From Muribaculaceae bacterium Isolate-002 (NCI) (GTDB taxonomy: Bacteria; Bacteroidota; Bacteroidia; Bacteroidales; Muribaculaceae), in assembly GCA_004102805.1 (NCBI GenBank), contig SCEG01000006.1:28927-92926 (forward strand): a stretch of DNA of 64,000 bases, read 5' to 3'. Of this stretch, positions 17,638 to 27,782 are shown piece by piece; position 1 is the first letter of the stretch, and each line of letters opens with the position of its first letter. Position numbers and translations under genes: made by a program. Under the pieces are notes generated by a model. The model was not told the DNA's origin. It did not search any database and was given only the letters and a program-made list of their open reading frames with translations.

Positions 17638-19248
17638 TTATCGTGTCGGGGTGAACAGATAATCGTAGTTGTTCAGCAACTCATCAAAGCGCGGGTCATT
17701 GCGCAACGGCGCCACCGATAGATTGGCTACGTCATAGTGCTTCCAGTCATAGAGATTGGCATAACCACGTTCAAGAGCCTTCTGCATGCAATCAAAGGCT
17801 TTATCGACATCTCCGGTCTGACTGTAAAGCGCAGCCGCGATATAATGTATGCGCCCGTCAATATCAGCCGGACGGCTTTCAAGAATACCGTCAATCCACA
17901 CTCGAGCCTGATCGTTTTGCCCCATAAGGTTAAGGGCAAATCCGAGATAGGAGTTGTAATCGGAGTCTTCATAATCGAGCGAGATACAACGGGAAAGAAA
18001 ACCGATGGCATCAGATTGCTGTTTCAGCTTATCTTCCATTATCCATGCTCTTATTATATAGTTGACCGGACTCTCGGGATTATTTATGATAAGTTCACCA
18101 AACTGATTAGAGGCAAGCGCATAATCTCCATCGGCAAGCGAGCACAATGCCGATTGGGTCAGTGCGGCTTGATTGTCCGACTCAAGCAATGCACGCTCGG
18201 CATACAATTTTGCCAGTTCCGTATTCCCAAGTGCGAGATAAATCTTTGAACTGGTCAGATAATATGCTCCCTTGCGTGACGAGCCTAATGCGATGTTTAT
18301 CTGATCAAGCGCTGACGTGCAGTCGCAAATCGAGTAATAGCATTCGGCGAGTCTGGCATGAATGCCATGGTAATTATATAGTTTCTTTTCAATAATCGTA
18401 TTATAATCGGCGATTGCTGACACATAGCGATAATGTGCCTGGGCAATCATCGCACGGATATAGTAGTAAACTCCAACATCAGGTGCCTGCGTTATAGCAT
18501 TGCTTAGTCCGGAAATTACCGCATTGTAATCACTATTAGCCATATTCACTATTTCTGCAATTGCCTTGCTGTTATTTTTGTCGACCGCAATTGCAAGTAT
18601 CATATCGTCGACTGCGCCATTGTTGTTGCCCATTAGCCGGCGCACGGATGCACGGCGCAGATATGCCTCGCTTTCGGCAGGATAAAATGCGACAGCTTCA
18701 TCCACATATTCATTGGCGAGCCCGAGGTTGTTTTCTTTTACTGCCACGCGGGCAAGTCCGATAAGCGATTCAAGTGAGCGGTTATGTATGCGGTTTAGTC
18801 GTGTGAAATCTTCTTTTGCGCTTGCATATTTGCCGAGTTCATACTCGAGATTGGCTTTCTGATAAAGCAGAGCATACGATGTAGGTTCATATTCAAGAGC
18901 TTTGGTTATATCAGCCAATGCATCTTCAGGCCGTTCGGTCATAATATATATGTTGGCGCGCAATGCATATTCCTGCGACAGCAGGTCGCAATCGTCAGTC
19001 GGGGTATATCTTATGGCATTGTCAATATCCGATAATGCTCTCAGATATTGATTCTGTCCATAATAAAGATGTGCACGCCGGAAGTATACATTATAGTTCG
19101 TTGCATCTTCCTGGAGCTCCTCATTATATACTTTCTCCACGGCATTGATTACCTCTTGAGACTTGGATGTCTGCAGCGATTGTGCGTCAATCAGTCCGGG
19201 GACAATCAGAATGGATGATGAAAGCAACAGTTTTGAAAATGTATTCAT
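17638..19248 (-). CDS. Exported tetratricopeptide repeat protein
   Basis: A 536-residue protein with a signal peptide (MNTFSKLLLSSS..., cleavage near IDAQ) and about 12 TPR units through the chain, for example YLRALSDIDNAIRYTP, PEDALADITKALEYEP and CTSALDQINIALGSS. TPRs form a superhelix for protein-protein contacts, so this is probably a periplasmic scaffold. The sequence shows no enzyme domain. It is the last gene of the seven-gene minus-strand block, ten bases after kdsA, and ends at the bidirectional terminator. Confidence 0.85.
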   Translation of the reverse strand: MNTFSKLLLSSSILIVPGLIDAQSLQTSKSQEVINAVEKVYNEELQEDATNYNVYFRRAHLYYGQNQYLRALSDIDNAIRYTPTDDCDLLSQEYALRANIYIMTERPEDALADITKALEYEPTSYALLYQKANLEYELGKYASAKEDFTRLNRIHNRSLESLIGLARVAVKENNLGLANEYVDEAVAFYPAESEAYLRRASVRRLMGNNNGAVDDMILAIAVDKNNSKAIAEIVNMANSDYNAVISGLSNAITQAPDVGVYYYIRAMIAQAHYRYVSAIADYNTIIEKKLYNYHGIHARLAECYYSICDCTSALDQINIALGSSRKGAYYLTSSKIYLALGNTELAKLYAERALLESDNQAALTQSALCSLADGDYALASNQFGELIINNPESPVNYIIRAWIMEDKLKQQSDAIGFLSRCISLDYEDSDYNSYLGFALNLMGQNDQARVWIDGILESRPADIDGRIHYIAAALYSQTGDVDKAFDCMQKALERGYANLYDWKHYDVANLSVAPLRNDPRFDELLNNYDYLFTPTR

Positions 19249-19258
19249 CGTTATTCGT

Positions 19259-20077
19259 TCAGAAATTATTGATGGTTGATCGTATTGCCGACAAACGTTC
19301 GAGCAGACCGGGCAATAGGTCGAGACGCAGCATATTGGCTCCGTCGCTTTTTGCTACTGATGGATTGGGATGTGTTTCAATGAATAGTCCGTCAGCTACT
19401 ACAGCTATGGCTGCACGGGCTATAGTCTCTATCATGTCAGGTCGACCACCGGTCACACCCTCAGTCTGGTTTGGTTGCTGTAACGAGTGGGTCACATCGA
19501 CTATTACAGGACAATCGAATTTCTGCATCTCAGGAACTCCTCTGAAATCAACAATCAGATCCTGATAACCGAAAGTGGTACCCCGTTCTGTTATTGCAAC
19601 ATTGCAATTTCCGGCATCTCTCACTTTTGCAACTGCATGTTTCATCGCTCCCGGCGCAAGAAATTGTCCCTTCTTGATATTTACCATCTTGCCGGTATTG
19701 GCAGCAGCAATCAGAAGATCAGTCTGGCGGCACAGGAATGCCGGGATTTGGAGTATGTCCACAAAAGAAGCTGCAAGTGCGGCTTCTTCCGGCTGATGAA
19801 TGTCCGTTACTGTAGGAATACTAAAGGTTTTACGAACTTTGTCAAGCACCTCAAGAGCCTTCATGTCACCTATTCCGGTAAATGAATCGAGTCGAGACCT
19901 GTTGGCTTTTCGGTATGAACCTTTGAATACATACGGAATATTGAGCCGGTCGGTGACTTCCTTGATTTGTCCGGCAATATCCATTGCCATCTGTTCTCCC
20001 TCTATCACGCATGGCCCGGCAAGCAGAAAGAAATTACCTGTCGGAGATGAATGTAAGTATTGGTTTATATCTGTCAT
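19259..20077 (-). CDS. kdsA: 3-deoxy-8-phosphooctulonate synthase (KDO-8-P synthase)
   Basis: Condenses PEP with arabinose-5-phosphate to make KDO-8-phosphate for the inner core of lipopolysaccharide. The 272-residue TIM barrel is full length. Visible signatures are FLLAGPCVIEGE near the N-terminus, FKGSYRKANRSR, TDIHQPEEA, DILQIPAFLCRQTDLL and DVTHSLQQPN. Cys23 in GPC takes the place of the Asn found in the E. coli enzyme, which by family knowledge marks the metal-dependent class. Its presence implies a KDO-containing lipopolysaccharide. Confidence 0.97.
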   Translation of the reverse strand: MTDINQYLHSSPTGNFFLLAGPCVIEGEQMAMDIAGQIKEVTDRLNIPYVFKGSYRKANRSRLDSFTGIGDMKALEVLDKVRKTFSIPTVTDIHQPEEAALAASFVDILQIPAFLCRQTDLLIAAANTGKMVNIKKGQFLAPGAMKHAVAKVRDAGNCNVAITERGTTFGYQDLIVDFRGVPEMQKFDCPVIVDVTHSLQQPNQTEGVTGGRPDMIETIARAAIAVVADGLFIETHPNPSVAKSDGANMLRLDLLPGLLERLSAIRSTINNF

Positions 20078-20123
20078 ATCTTTGACTTTTAATTATATTC
20101 GGAAATGATTGGCTTTTGGAAAT

Positions 20124-20840
20124 TCAAAGGTGAAGCTGGTTTATGGCATGAATGGTCTGACACGCTGTCAAGGCGGCTGTTTCGGTGCGTAACCGACAGT
20201 CGCCAAGGCTTACAGGATTAAAGCCCGAATCGATAGTCGCTTTTATTTCCTGAGGAGAAAAGTCACCTTCCGGGCCTATTAATATAACCGTATCCCTTTC
20301 CGGTTTTATCTCTTTTGCGAGGGTACGGCGTGGTATCTCAGGGTCGCAGTATGCAACAAATCTGTCGGCGGCGCTATCTCTTAATTCCTCAATGAAAGAT
20401 TTAAGAGGCGTCATTTCATCAATTTGTGGCAGACGGGTCTTTAGTGACTGTTTCATTGCCGAAACAGCGATCTTTTCTATGCGTTCGCGCTTGATTTCTT
20501 TCCGTTCTGAATGCATACACAAGAGCGGGACAAAGCGGTTGATGCCGATTTCGACAAGCTTTTCAACAAGCCATTCCATGCGGTCAAGATGTTTTGTCGG
20601 CGCGACTGCGATTGTGATATTCCCTGTCCATGGATTGGATATATCGTCACATTCTATTACTTCGACAAGTGTATGCTTGGAGTGAGGGTCGAGTACACGG
20701 CATTTCAATCTATGCCCCTGACCGTCTATCACATCGATAATGTCGCCTTGCTGCTTGCGCAATACTCTTATGCAATGTTGCGAGTCGCTTTCAGGCAACA
20801 GGGGATTTGTCAATATGTCAGGGGCATAAAACTGTATCAT
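20124..20840 (-). CDS. rsmE: 16S rRNA (uracil(1498)-N(3))-methyltransferase
   Basis: SPOUT-class enzyme that methylates N3 of U1498 in helix 44 of 16S rRNA. The 238-residue protein has an N-terminal PUA-like domain (with HCIRVLRKQQGD) and a C-terminal trefoil-knot domain with LIGPEGDFSPQEI and SLGDCRLRTETAAL, which form the SAM-binding knot. Length and motif order are typical. It lies between the nucleoside transporter and kdsA, with gaps of 37 and 46 bases, probably in one transcript. Confidence 0.96.
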   Translation of the reverse strand: MIQFYAPDILTNPLLPESDSQHCIRVLRKQQGDIIDVIDGQGHRLKCRVLDPHSKHTLVEVIECDDISNPWTGNITIAVAPTKHLDRMEWLVEKLVEIGINRFVPLLCMHSERKEIKRERIEKIAVSAMKQSLKTRLPQIDEMTPLKSFIEELRDSAADRFVAYCDPEIPRRTLAKEIKPERDTVILIGPEGDFSPQEIKATIDSGFNPVSLGDCRLRTETAALTACQTIHAINQLHL

Positions 20841-20877
20841 GTCATTTAATTGTTTTTATATATTCACAATATAATCG

Positions 20878-22212
20878 CTATTTTATCATGCCGTCAGGTG
20901 CATCAAGATCTTCCTCTATAACATCTGTCGACACCGATGATTCATTCGGATTATGTTTGTATTTGAAAACAAGAAGGAACAATACACTTACGACAAGTGC
21001 GTATGCCGCAAATATAAGCCACGATGTATGCCACCCCTCGACTTTTTCGGCCGGCGTTGCGGCGCAGGTAACATAATTGTCAATTACAGCCTGAGCAGCC
21101 AGCACACCGATGGTAGCGCCAAGTCCGTTTGTCATAATCATAAACAGTCCCTGTGCGCTTGAACGCATTGACGGATTTGTTTTACGGTCAACATAAAGCG
21201 AACCTGAAACATTAAAGAAATCAAACGCGATACCATATACAATCATTGAGAGAACAAATAGCCATACGCCGTCGCCGGGATTACCTATTCCGAAAAAGCC
21301 AAAACGGAATACCCATGCGAACATTGACATTGCCATAACGACTTTGATGCCATAACGGCGTAAGAAAAAAGGAATCAGTAATATGCACAGGGTTTCACTC
21401 ATCTGTGACAGAGATATAATGGCGTTGGCATTATTGGCGCCCCATGTCGAAGAATATTCCTGAATCTCGGCAAATCCTTTGATAAATGGATTTGCAAAAC
21501 CGTTTGTAATCTGGAGAGATACGCCGAGGAACATCGAGAAGATGAAAAACAATGCCATCTGCTTGTCCTTGAAAAGCTTGAAGGCATCAAGCCCAAGCGT
21601 CTGTACAAATGATTTCTTTCCTGCTGACTTGTTAATCGGACATTTTGTAAGAGTCAGCGCATAAAAAGCCAGAATTATGCTTAATACGCCTGATGTGAAA
21701 AGTTGATTGTAGGTGTTTTGAAATCCGGTAAAGTTGACAAAAAGCATCGCACAGATAAATCCGACAGTGCCAAACACTCGTATGGGCGGAAAATGCTTTA
21801 TAGTGTCAAGATTGTATTTGTTTAATGTTGTATAGGCTATAGAATTAGCAAGGCCTATTGTCGGCATATAAAATCCGACGGAGATTGAATACAGGACGAA
21901 AAGCGGGCCGAACTGGATGTCATCACCTGATGTGGCGGCATAAAATCCGGCACCTATCATAAATGCACCTGCAATAAAGTGGCAAATGCTAAGCATTCGC
22001 TGAGCCTGGATATATTTATCCGCAATGATGCCGATAACTGCGGGCATAAAAAGAGAGACTATGCCTTGAATTGCATAAAAAATTCCAATATTGCTCTCCA
22101 TCCCTTTATTCCAAAGAAATGTTCCAAGCGATGTCAGATATGCTCCCCAGACAGCAAATTCAAGATAGTTCATTGCTGCCAATTTGACTTTAACTATAGC
22201 TCCGGTTTTCAT
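20878..22212 (-). CDS. MFS nucleoside:H+ symporter (NupG/XapB type)
   Basis: Inner-membrane transporter of 444 residues with about 12 transmembrane helices. The N-terminal KLAAMNYLEFAVWGAYLTS and the IGIIADKYIQAQRML loop are characteristic of the nucleoside:H+ symporter branch of the major facilitator superfamily. FDFFNVSGSLYVDRKT, in the second half, is a further family hallmark. It probably imports nucleosides for salvage. The exact substrate range cannot be read from sequence. The neighbours (rsmE and a bifunctional nuclease) do not specify it further. Confidence 0.88.
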   Translation of the reverse strand: MKTGAIVKVKLAAMNYLEFAVWGAYLTSLGTFLWNKGMESNIGIFYAIQGIVSLFMPAVIGIIADKYIQAQRMLSICHFIAGAFMIGAGFYAATSGDDIQFGPLFVLYSISVGFYMPTIGLANSIAYTTLNKYNLDTIKHFPPIRVFGTVGFICAMLFVNFTGFQNTYNQLFTSGVLSIILAFYALTLTKCPINKSAGKKSFVQTLGLDAFKLFKDKQMALFFIFSMFLGVSLQITNGFANPFIKGFAEIQEYSSTWGANNANAIISLSQMSETLCILLIPFFLRRYGIKVVMAMSMFAWVFRFGFFGIGNPGDGVWLFVLSMIVYGIAFDFFNVSGSLYVDRKTNPSMRSSAQGLFMIMTNGLGATIGVLAAQAVIDNYVTCAATPAEKVEGWHTSWLIFAAYALVVSVLFLLVFKYKHNPNESSVSTDVIEEDLDAPDGMIK

Positions 22213-22293
22213 TACTTTTGATTTATTAGTTCGTTTTTATGGTATTTGATTATATTTATCGTTAAATATTATCCGATTAGACTGCTTCTGATA

Positions 22294-22890
22294 TCACTTT
22301 TTTTGACTCTTTTTGTTTATGATATTCTGAATTTTTGCAGCTTCCTCATACTCCTCGTTGTCTATATGCTTCGCGAGTAGAGCTTCAAGTTCCTCTATGG
22401 CATAGTTTTCAATCTTTGGCTCTGCATTTATTGCATTGTCATCACTGTCAGAGCGCAGGGTTGCGGTATCTGAATCAAGCACAAAACCGGTCGCAGTCAG
22501 AATTTCAGACGTGGTGTATATCGGAGATTTTGTTCGGATTGCAATGGCAATAGCATCTGATGTGCGTGAATCAAGCACAATTTGCCTGTCGCCATCGCTG
22601 AATGTCAATTCAGAATAAAAAATGCCGTCCTCAAATTTATATATATATACTTGCAGCAACTTGATGCCGAAAGCATGCGTAAAACTTTCGAACAGGTCGT
22701 GTGTCATAGGACGAGGGGGTATTATACCTTCAAGCTCTATGGCAATAGACTGGGCTTCTGGCGCTCCTATTACAACTGGGATGCGATATGGCCCGTCAAT
22801 CTGACCAAGAATAAGTGCGTACGCACCTGATTGTATTTGCGAGTAAGTGAGCCCTACTACTTTAAGCCTTATTTTTTCTTTCATTGTCAT
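22294..22890 (-). CDS. Bifunctional nuclease (BFN/DUF151) with C-terminal UVR motif
   Basis: A 198-residue protein. Residues 1-145 form the BFN domain, with KVVGLTYSQIQSGAYALIL, GAPEAQSIAIELEG, TSDAIAIAIRTKSPIY and the acidic SELTFSDGD segment. The domain is named for a plant protein with RNase and DNase activity; activity in bacteria is less certain. The last 35 residues (EALLAKHIDNEEYEEAAKIQ) form a UvrB/UvrC-type helical hairpin, which usually mediates protein contacts. An in-frame ATG at 22884 is a possible alternative start. It is placed between mnmA and the nucleoside transporter. Confidence 0.88.
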   Translation of the reverse strand: MTMKEKIRLKVVGLTYSQIQSGAYALILGQIDGPYRIPVVIGAPEAQSIAIELEGIIPPRPMTHDLFESFTHAFGIKLLQVYIYKFEDGIFYSELTFSDGDRQIVLDSRTSDAIAIAIRTKSPIYTTSEILTATGFVLDSDTATLRSDSDDNAINAEPKIENYAIEELEALLAKHIDNEEYEEAAKIQNIINKKSQKK

Positions 22891-22934
22891 AATAATGAAA
22901 CGTCATTGGGCATATTTGTGTTGACACAGATACC

Positions 22935-24011
22935 TCAAGTGAAACTTTGTCCGGTTATGATGCCGCTTCCATAGCAAATTTTACTGTCGGGTGAATATAT
23001 CACGCCGAATTGACCGGGTGCTATACCCTGAACTTTTCGCTCTGACTTGATGAGATATTCGTCGTCATTGATGCGATGCAGTGTGGCATTGAAAAATTCC
23101 GGCATGTGACGGTTTTTGAATGTTACTGCTATTTCATTGACATCATCACCCCACGGCTTGCCGGATATGAAGTGCATCTGATTCATGTGGATACTATTGC
23201 CATATTGCTTTTGTGTATCATATCCGTTGCTCACATAAATCACATTGTCACGTATGTTTTTCTTTACGACATACCATGGCCCGCCGCTCAGTCCAAGCCC
23301 CTTGCGCTGGCCGATGGTGTGAAACCAATATCCGCGGTGAGTCCCGATTTTTCGACCTGTCTCAAGTTCGACAATCGCACCCGGCTTTTCTCCGAGATGT
23401 CGTTTTATAAAATCATTATAGTCAATTTTTCCCAGAAAACAGATGCCCTGCGAATCCTTTCTATAAGCATTCGGCATTTTGGTTTCTACTGCGATTTCCC
23501 TTACGCGTGATTTTGGAATATCTCCGATAGGAAATATTATGTGCTCAAGCTGCTTGTATGTGATGCGGGCAAGGAAATCGGTCTGATCCTTAACCGGATC
23601 GACAGCAGTCGCAAGCCACTTTTTGCCGTCGCGCATAATCGTTGTGGCATAGTGGCCGGTAGCGGTCAGATCGAATTCATGCCCCCAGCGCTCTTCAAAG
23701 AATCCGAATTTTATCATCTTGTTACACATAATGTCAGGATTGGGGGTCAATCCGTCGCGCACGGCATTAAGCGCATACTCCATTACATTCTCCCAATATT
23801 CATTATGCAGAGATACCACATCAAACGGAAGATTATATTTGCGTGCTATGTAACGGCACATTTCGATATCTTCCTCTGCCGAACAATCGCCTTCTCCGTT
23901 GTCCAGGCCTATGCGGATGTAGAACAGATGCAGGTTGTGACCCTGTTCAAGTAGAGTATGTACGGCGACGGCGCTGTCAACGCCTCCTGAAATCAATACT
24001 GCTATATTCAT
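22935..24011 (-). CDS. mnmA: tRNA-specific 2-thiouridylase MnmA
   Basis: Thiolates U34 at C2 in tRNAs for Lys, Glu and Gln. The PP-loop SGGVDS is at residues 8-13. The two catalytic cysteines are visible: Cys96 in NPDIMCNKMIKFG and Cys191 in SQGICFLG. The GQRKGLGLSGGPWYV segment is also typical. Length (358) is normal. It starts three bases after the stop codon of the thioredoxin-like gene, so both share the well-formed promoter near 25.0 kb. Bacteroidales often carry more than one mnmA copy; only this one is in view. Confidence 0.96.
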   Translation of the reverse strand: MNIAVLISGGVDSAVAVHTLLEQGHNLHLFYIRIGLDNGEGDCSAEEDIEMCRYIARKYNLPFDVVSLHNEYWENVMEYALNAVRDGLTPNPDIMCNKMIKFGFFEERWGHEFDLTATGHYATTIMRDGKKWLATAVDPVKDQTDFLARITYKQLEHIIFPIGDIPKSRVREIAVETKMPNAYRKDSQGICFLGKIDYNDFIKRHLGEKPGAIVELETGRKIGTHRGYWFHTIGQRKGLGLSGGPWYVVKKNIRDNVIYVSNGYDTQKQYGNSIHMNQMHFISGKPWGDDVNEIAVTFKNRHMPEFFNATLHRINDDEYLIKSERKVQGIAPGQFGVIYSPDSKICYGSGIITGQSFT

Positions 24012-24014
24012 GTG

Positions 24015-24917
24015 TCAGCGTGTCATTTTTGAATTGGCTATATGAAATGCCTCAAGAAGGTTGTCGGGATTGAGTGATTTTGATAAAATGACCCCGTCAG
24101 GATTGAGATAATACAATGTGGGTGTCGACCGCAAGTCATATATTTCATCAATATCCGCCGTAGCTCCCACAATCCAGCGTGGATTGTAGGCTGACACCTC
24201 CTGTGCCCATTCCGAGGAATAGCTGTCGGGATATATGCTGACAATACGGAGCAACCCGTCATCAAGAAGCTGATTGATATTGTGGTCAGCTGAAAGACGT
24301 ATACGCGTCATCCTGCATTCATCACACTCCGGATCGTTGACAAACAGCAGTACATGTGCTCCGCGGGTCGAACTCAACTGCGCTGTGCTCCCGTCTCGCA
24401 ATGTGTATTTTAGCTCCGGTGCGGTACGTCCGACTTGTGTCTGCTCTACGACCTTGGCCTCATGTGCGAGTCTGGCTTTCTTGGTTTTTGATATTTTCTT
24501 GTTGTTTACCACTGCATTGGCAAACGGTAGAAACACTTCGTCAGAGGTGAAATCGGCCTCTCCGTTATAAACTGCATCTTCGGCAAGCTCAGCGAGCGTA
24601 AGCAGATGCTCCGGCGATTTCTCGTACGACGAAATAAGCCGGGCTATTGATTCGTGCACAGTCGACGCATCCGCATAGGGCAAAAATGACACGTAGTCCA
24701 TAAATGCGGACTTGAATGCTTCACGATTTAGAATGGCGCTTTGCAGATTGCATCTGTCCCAGAAATGATTTACAAGATATGATGCTCGCTCCTGAAGGGT
24801 GACGAGTTCTTCAGGCGGTTCCGGATATGCGAAAAGCTTGCCGGAGGTATTATTTTGCGCCTGACATATTATACTGCCAAAAAGGCAGAGTGTCGTTATT
24901 GCTTTGCGAAGTTTCAT
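24015..24917 (-). CDS. Exported thioredoxin-like protein with DUF5106 N-domain
   Basis: A 300-residue exported protein. A signal peptide (MKLRKAITTLCLFGS..., cleavage near ICQAQ) precedes a helical DUF5106-like domain (about 30-160), followed by a thioredoxin-fold domain (about 162-300). The active-site region is NDPECDECRM, giving a CDEC redox pair at Cys198 and Cys201. The cis-proline loop RSTPTLYYLNPDG is also visible. It is probably a periplasmic disulfide oxidoreductase of unknown partner. I use the ATG at 24915-24917; a TTG at 24938 is less likely. It leads a minus-strand block with mnmA next. Confidence 0.82.
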   Translation of the reverse strand: MKLRKAITTLCLFGSIICQAQNNTSGKLFAYPEPPEELVTLQERASYLVNHFWDRCNLQSAILNREAFKSAFMDYVSFLPYADASTVHESIARLISSYEKSPEHLLTLAELAEDAVYNGEADFTSDEVFLPFANAVVNNKKISKTKKARLAHEAKVVEQTQVGRTAPELKYTLRDGSTAQLSSTRGAHVLLFVNDPECDECRMTRIRLSADHNINQLLDDGLLRIVSIYPDSYSSEWAQEVSAYNPRWIVGATADIDEIYDLRSTPTLYYLNPDGVILSKSLNPDNLLEAFHIANSKMTR

Positions 24918-24985
24918 TTTTGTAGAAATAGTTGTCAATCATATTGCCAATAAGCATTTTGATATTTATCGGCTAAAGTTATATG

Positions 24986-25016
24986 CAAAGTTAATGTAAG
25001 TTTGGTTGACTTCAAA
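24986..25016 (-). promoter_or_regulatory. Promoter of the DUF5106-mnmA block
   Basis: The minus strand has TTTG (25013-25016), a 19-base spacer and TAACTTTG (24986-24993). Both boxes match the Bacteroidales sigma consensus with correct spacing. The leader to the ATG at 24917 is about 60 bases. Confidence 0.7.
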
Positions 25017-25106
25017 ACATTACGGCATATAGTTTGTTAAAGAAATAAAAGAGATTTCATTTATATACTTTTTATTCATTGGTATTATAATCAAACTTCA
25101 TTATAT

Positions 25107-27695
25107 ATGAATTTCAACAGTTTCACTATCAAATCGCAGGAAGCCATTCAGAAAGCGGTAGAGATGACGCGTGCCGCCGGTCAGCAGCAGATTGAGCCGG
25201 TGCATCTACTGAAAGGCATAATGGCAGAGGGGGAGTCGCTCATCAATTTTATCTTCCAGAAGATTGGAGCAAATCCCGCGAATGTCACGCGTCTTGTCGA
25301 CGAAGAGATCGCCCGTCAGCCCAAAGTCAGCGGAGGCGAGCCATATCTCAGCCGTACGTCTAATGATGTTTTGCAAAAATCACTGGATATTGCCAAGAAG
25401 CAGGGCGACGAATATGTTACACTCGAAGCTATGCTGTTAGCTTTATTTGCTATAAATTCTCCGGCGTCTTCAATATTGAAAGATGCTGGCCTGACAGAGA
25501 AAGAACTTGAAGCCGCTGTTGCAGAGCTTCGTAAGGGAAAGAAAGCTACAGATCAGAGTGCGGAAGACACATATAATGTGCTTGGAAAATATGCAATCAA
25601 CCTGAATGAGCGTGCCCGCGCAGGCAAGCTTGATCCAGTAATCGGACGTGATGATGAGATACGACGAGTGCTTCAGATATTGTCGCGCAGAACAAAAAAC
25701 AATCCTATGCTTATCGGAGAACCGGGCACGGGAAAAACGGCTATTGCCGAAGGTCTTGCACAGCGCATCGTGCGAGGCGACGTGCCGGAAAATTTGCGCT
25801 CAAAGCAGATTTTCTCCCTTGATATGGGTTCATTAGTCGCGGGGGCAAAGTATAAGGGCGAATTCGAGGAACGACTGAAGGCTATTGTCAACGAAGTGAC
25901 TCAGAGCGACGGAGAGATAATATTGTTTATTGATGAAATACATACGCTTGTCGGCGCAGGCAAAGGTGAGGGCGCGATGGATGCCGCTAATATTCTCAAG
26001 CCGGCATTGGCACGAGGCGAACTACGTTCGATCGGTGCGACTACCCTTGATGAGTATCAGAAGTATTTTGAGAAAGACAAGGCGCTTGAACGTCGTTTCC
26101 AAAAGGTAATAGTCAATGAGCCTGATGAAATGAGCGCGATATCAATATTGCGAGGACTGAAAGAGCGCTATGAGAACCACCATCACGTACGCATCCGCGA
26201 TGAGGCTGTAGTGGCGGCAGTGCAACTTTCTGAGCGATATATCACAGACCGTTTCCTTCCGGACAAGGCTATTGACTTGGTGGATGAGGCTGCCTCGAAA
26301 CTTAGGCTGGAGATTGACTCTGTGCCGCAGGCGCTTGACGAGATTACCCGATTGATAGCCCAGAAAGAAATTGAAAGGGAGGCTATCAAACGTGAAGGCG
26401 ACAAAGCCAAGGTAAAGGATCTCGAAAAGGAAATCGCCACACTCAAAGAGGAGGAAAAAGAATATACCGCAAAATGGAAAGCGGAAAAAGACCTCATAAA
26501 CCGCATTCAGCAGAACAAGGTGGATATCGAGCAGCTGAATTTTGAGGCCGACAAAGCCGAACGCGAAGGTGATTATGCAAAGGTCGCCGAAATCCGATAT
26601 TCGAAAGTCCAGCAAAAAGAACAGGAAAACAAGGATATCCAGGAACAACTCAAAATGATGCAGGGGGAAAAGGCCCTGATTAAAGAGGAGGTGGATGCGG
26701 AAGATATTGCAGACGTGGTTTCCCGATGGACCGGCATCCCTGTCAACAAGATGGTGCAGAGTGAAAAGGAGAAACTGTTGCATCTTGAGGCGGAACTCCA
26801 TAATAGGGTCGTGGGTCAGAACGAAGCTATACAGGCAATAGCTGACGCAGTACGTCGCTCACGCGCCGGCCTTAACGATCCGCGCCGTCCTATAGGCTCA
26901 TTCATATTCCTCGGCACAACCGGTGTCGGTAAGACAGAGCTTGCCAAAGCATTGGCTGAATATCTGTTTGACGACGAGAATATGATGACCCGAATAGATA
27001 TGAGCGAATATCAGGAAAAGCATGCGGTGTCAAGACTTGTCGGAGCGCCTCCCGGATATGTAGGATATGACGAAGGCGGCCAACTGACCGAGGCTGTACG
27101 TCGCAAACCTTACTCGGTAGTGCTGTTTGATGAAATCGAAAAAGCACACCCTGACGTGTTCAATATTCTTCTGCAGGTGCTTGATGACGGGCGTCTGACC
27201 GACAACAAAGGCCGAATGGTCAATTTCAAGAACACGATTATCATCATGACTTCCAATATGGGTTCCAATGTAATACGTGAAAACTTTTCAAAGATGACTC
27301 CTGAAAACAAGGATGTGACCGTCGAAAAGACCAAAGAGGAAGTGCTTGAAATGTTGAAGCAGACAATCCGGCCTGAATTCCTCAATCGAATAGATGAGAT
27401 TATAATGTTCACTCCGCTCAATGAAAATGAGATAGAGGAAATCGTCGGACTACAGATAAAATCAATACAGAAAATGCTCGCCACATCTGGCATAACGCTC
27501 GAAGTCACGCCGCAGGCATTGCATTATCTTGCTGAAGAGGGATATGATCCCGAATTTGGTGCACGTCCTGTCAAACGTGTCATTCACAGAGTCGTTCTCA
27601 ACCGGCTGTCGAAAGATATCCTGGCGCAAAAGGTAGATAAAGACAAGCCTATTGTCATAGATGTCAAAGATGATGAGCTGGTGTTCAAGAACTGA
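25107..27695 (+). CDS. clpB: ATP-dependent disaggregase ClpB
   Basis: Hsp104-family chaperone that threads aggregated proteins through a hexamer together with DnaK. The 862-residue protein shows the Clp N-domain (two repeats, residues 1-150), AAA1 with Walker A GEPGTGKT (204-211) and Walker [10 protein letters not shown], the long coiled-coil middle domain (about 405-530), AAA2 with Walker A GTTGVGKT (603-610) and [11 protein letters not shown], and the D2-small domain ending [12 protein letters not shown]. The middle domain separates ClpB from ClpA/C. It is transcribed alone; a terminator follows. Confidence 0.97.
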   Translation: MNFNSFTIKSQEAIQKAVEMTRAAGQQQIEPVHLLKGIMAEGESLINFIFQKIGANPANVTRLVDEEIARQPKVSGGEPYLSRTSNDVLQKSLDIAKKQGDEYVTLEAMLLALFAINSPASSILKDAGLTEKELEAAVAELRKGKKATDQSAEDTYNVLGKYAINLNERARAGKLDPVIGRDDEIRRVLQILSRRTKNNPMLIGEPGTGKTAIAEGLAQRIVRGDVPENLRSKQIFSLDMGSLVAGAKYKGEFEERLKAIVNEVTQSDGEIILFIDEIHTLVGAGKGEGAMDAANILKPALARGELRSIGATTLDEYQKYFEKDKALERRFQKVIVNEPDEMSAISILRGLKERYENHHHVRIRDEAVVAAVQLSERYITDRFLPDKAIDLVDEAASKLRLEIDSVPQALDEITRLIAQKEIEREAIKREGDKAKVKDLEKEIATLKEEEKEYTAKWKAEKDLINRIQQNKVDIEQLNFEADKAEREGDYAKVAEIRYSKVQQKEQENKDIQEQLKMMQGEKALIKEEVDAEDIADVVSRWTGIPVNKMVQSEKEKLLHLEAELHNRVVGQNEAIQAIADAVRRSRAGLNDPRRPIGSFIFLGTTGVGKTELAKALAEYLFDDENMMTRIDMSEYQEKHAVSRLVGAPPGYVGYDEGGQLTEAVRRKPYSVVLFDEIEKAHPDVFNILLQVLDDGRLTDNKGRMVNFKNTIIIMTSNMGSNVIRENFSKMTPENKDVTVEKTKEEVLEMLKQTIRPEFLNRIDEIIMFTPLNENEIEEIVGLQIKSIQKMLATSGITLEVTPQALHYLAEEGYDPEFGARPVKRVIHRVVLNRLSKDILAQKVDKDKPIVIDVKDDELVFKN

Positions 27696-27714
27696 TAGTT
27701 ACGCGAATTATTCT

Positions 27715-27755
27715 GAAGCCGCGTTTTTAAACAACGACGCGGCTTCATGACTTTT
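27715..27755 (+). terminator. Intrinsic terminator after clpB
   Basis: GAAGCCGCGT (27715-27724) pairs perfectly with ACGCGGCTTC (27737-27746), followed by a short T-rich stretch. It lies 20 bases after the clpB stop codon. Confidence 0.8.
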
Positions 27756-27782
27756 AAGGATAAATATAAACACGTTAAAACT

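Noticed and set aside
25028..25036. Exact promoter for clpB
   Set aside because: The best match (TATAGTTTG) has three bases instead of two between TA and TTTG and poor -33 spacing; not strong enough to list.
26142..26801. Long open frame (219 codons) on the minus strand inside clpB
   Set aside because: It is fully antisense to the clpB middle domain, is low in complexity and hydrophobic by reverse-complement artefact, and has no promoter or family features.
27747..27782. Upstream ATG for the small lipoprotein
   Set aside because: It lies directly at the end of the clpB terminator stem and would put 12 polar residues before the signal peptide.
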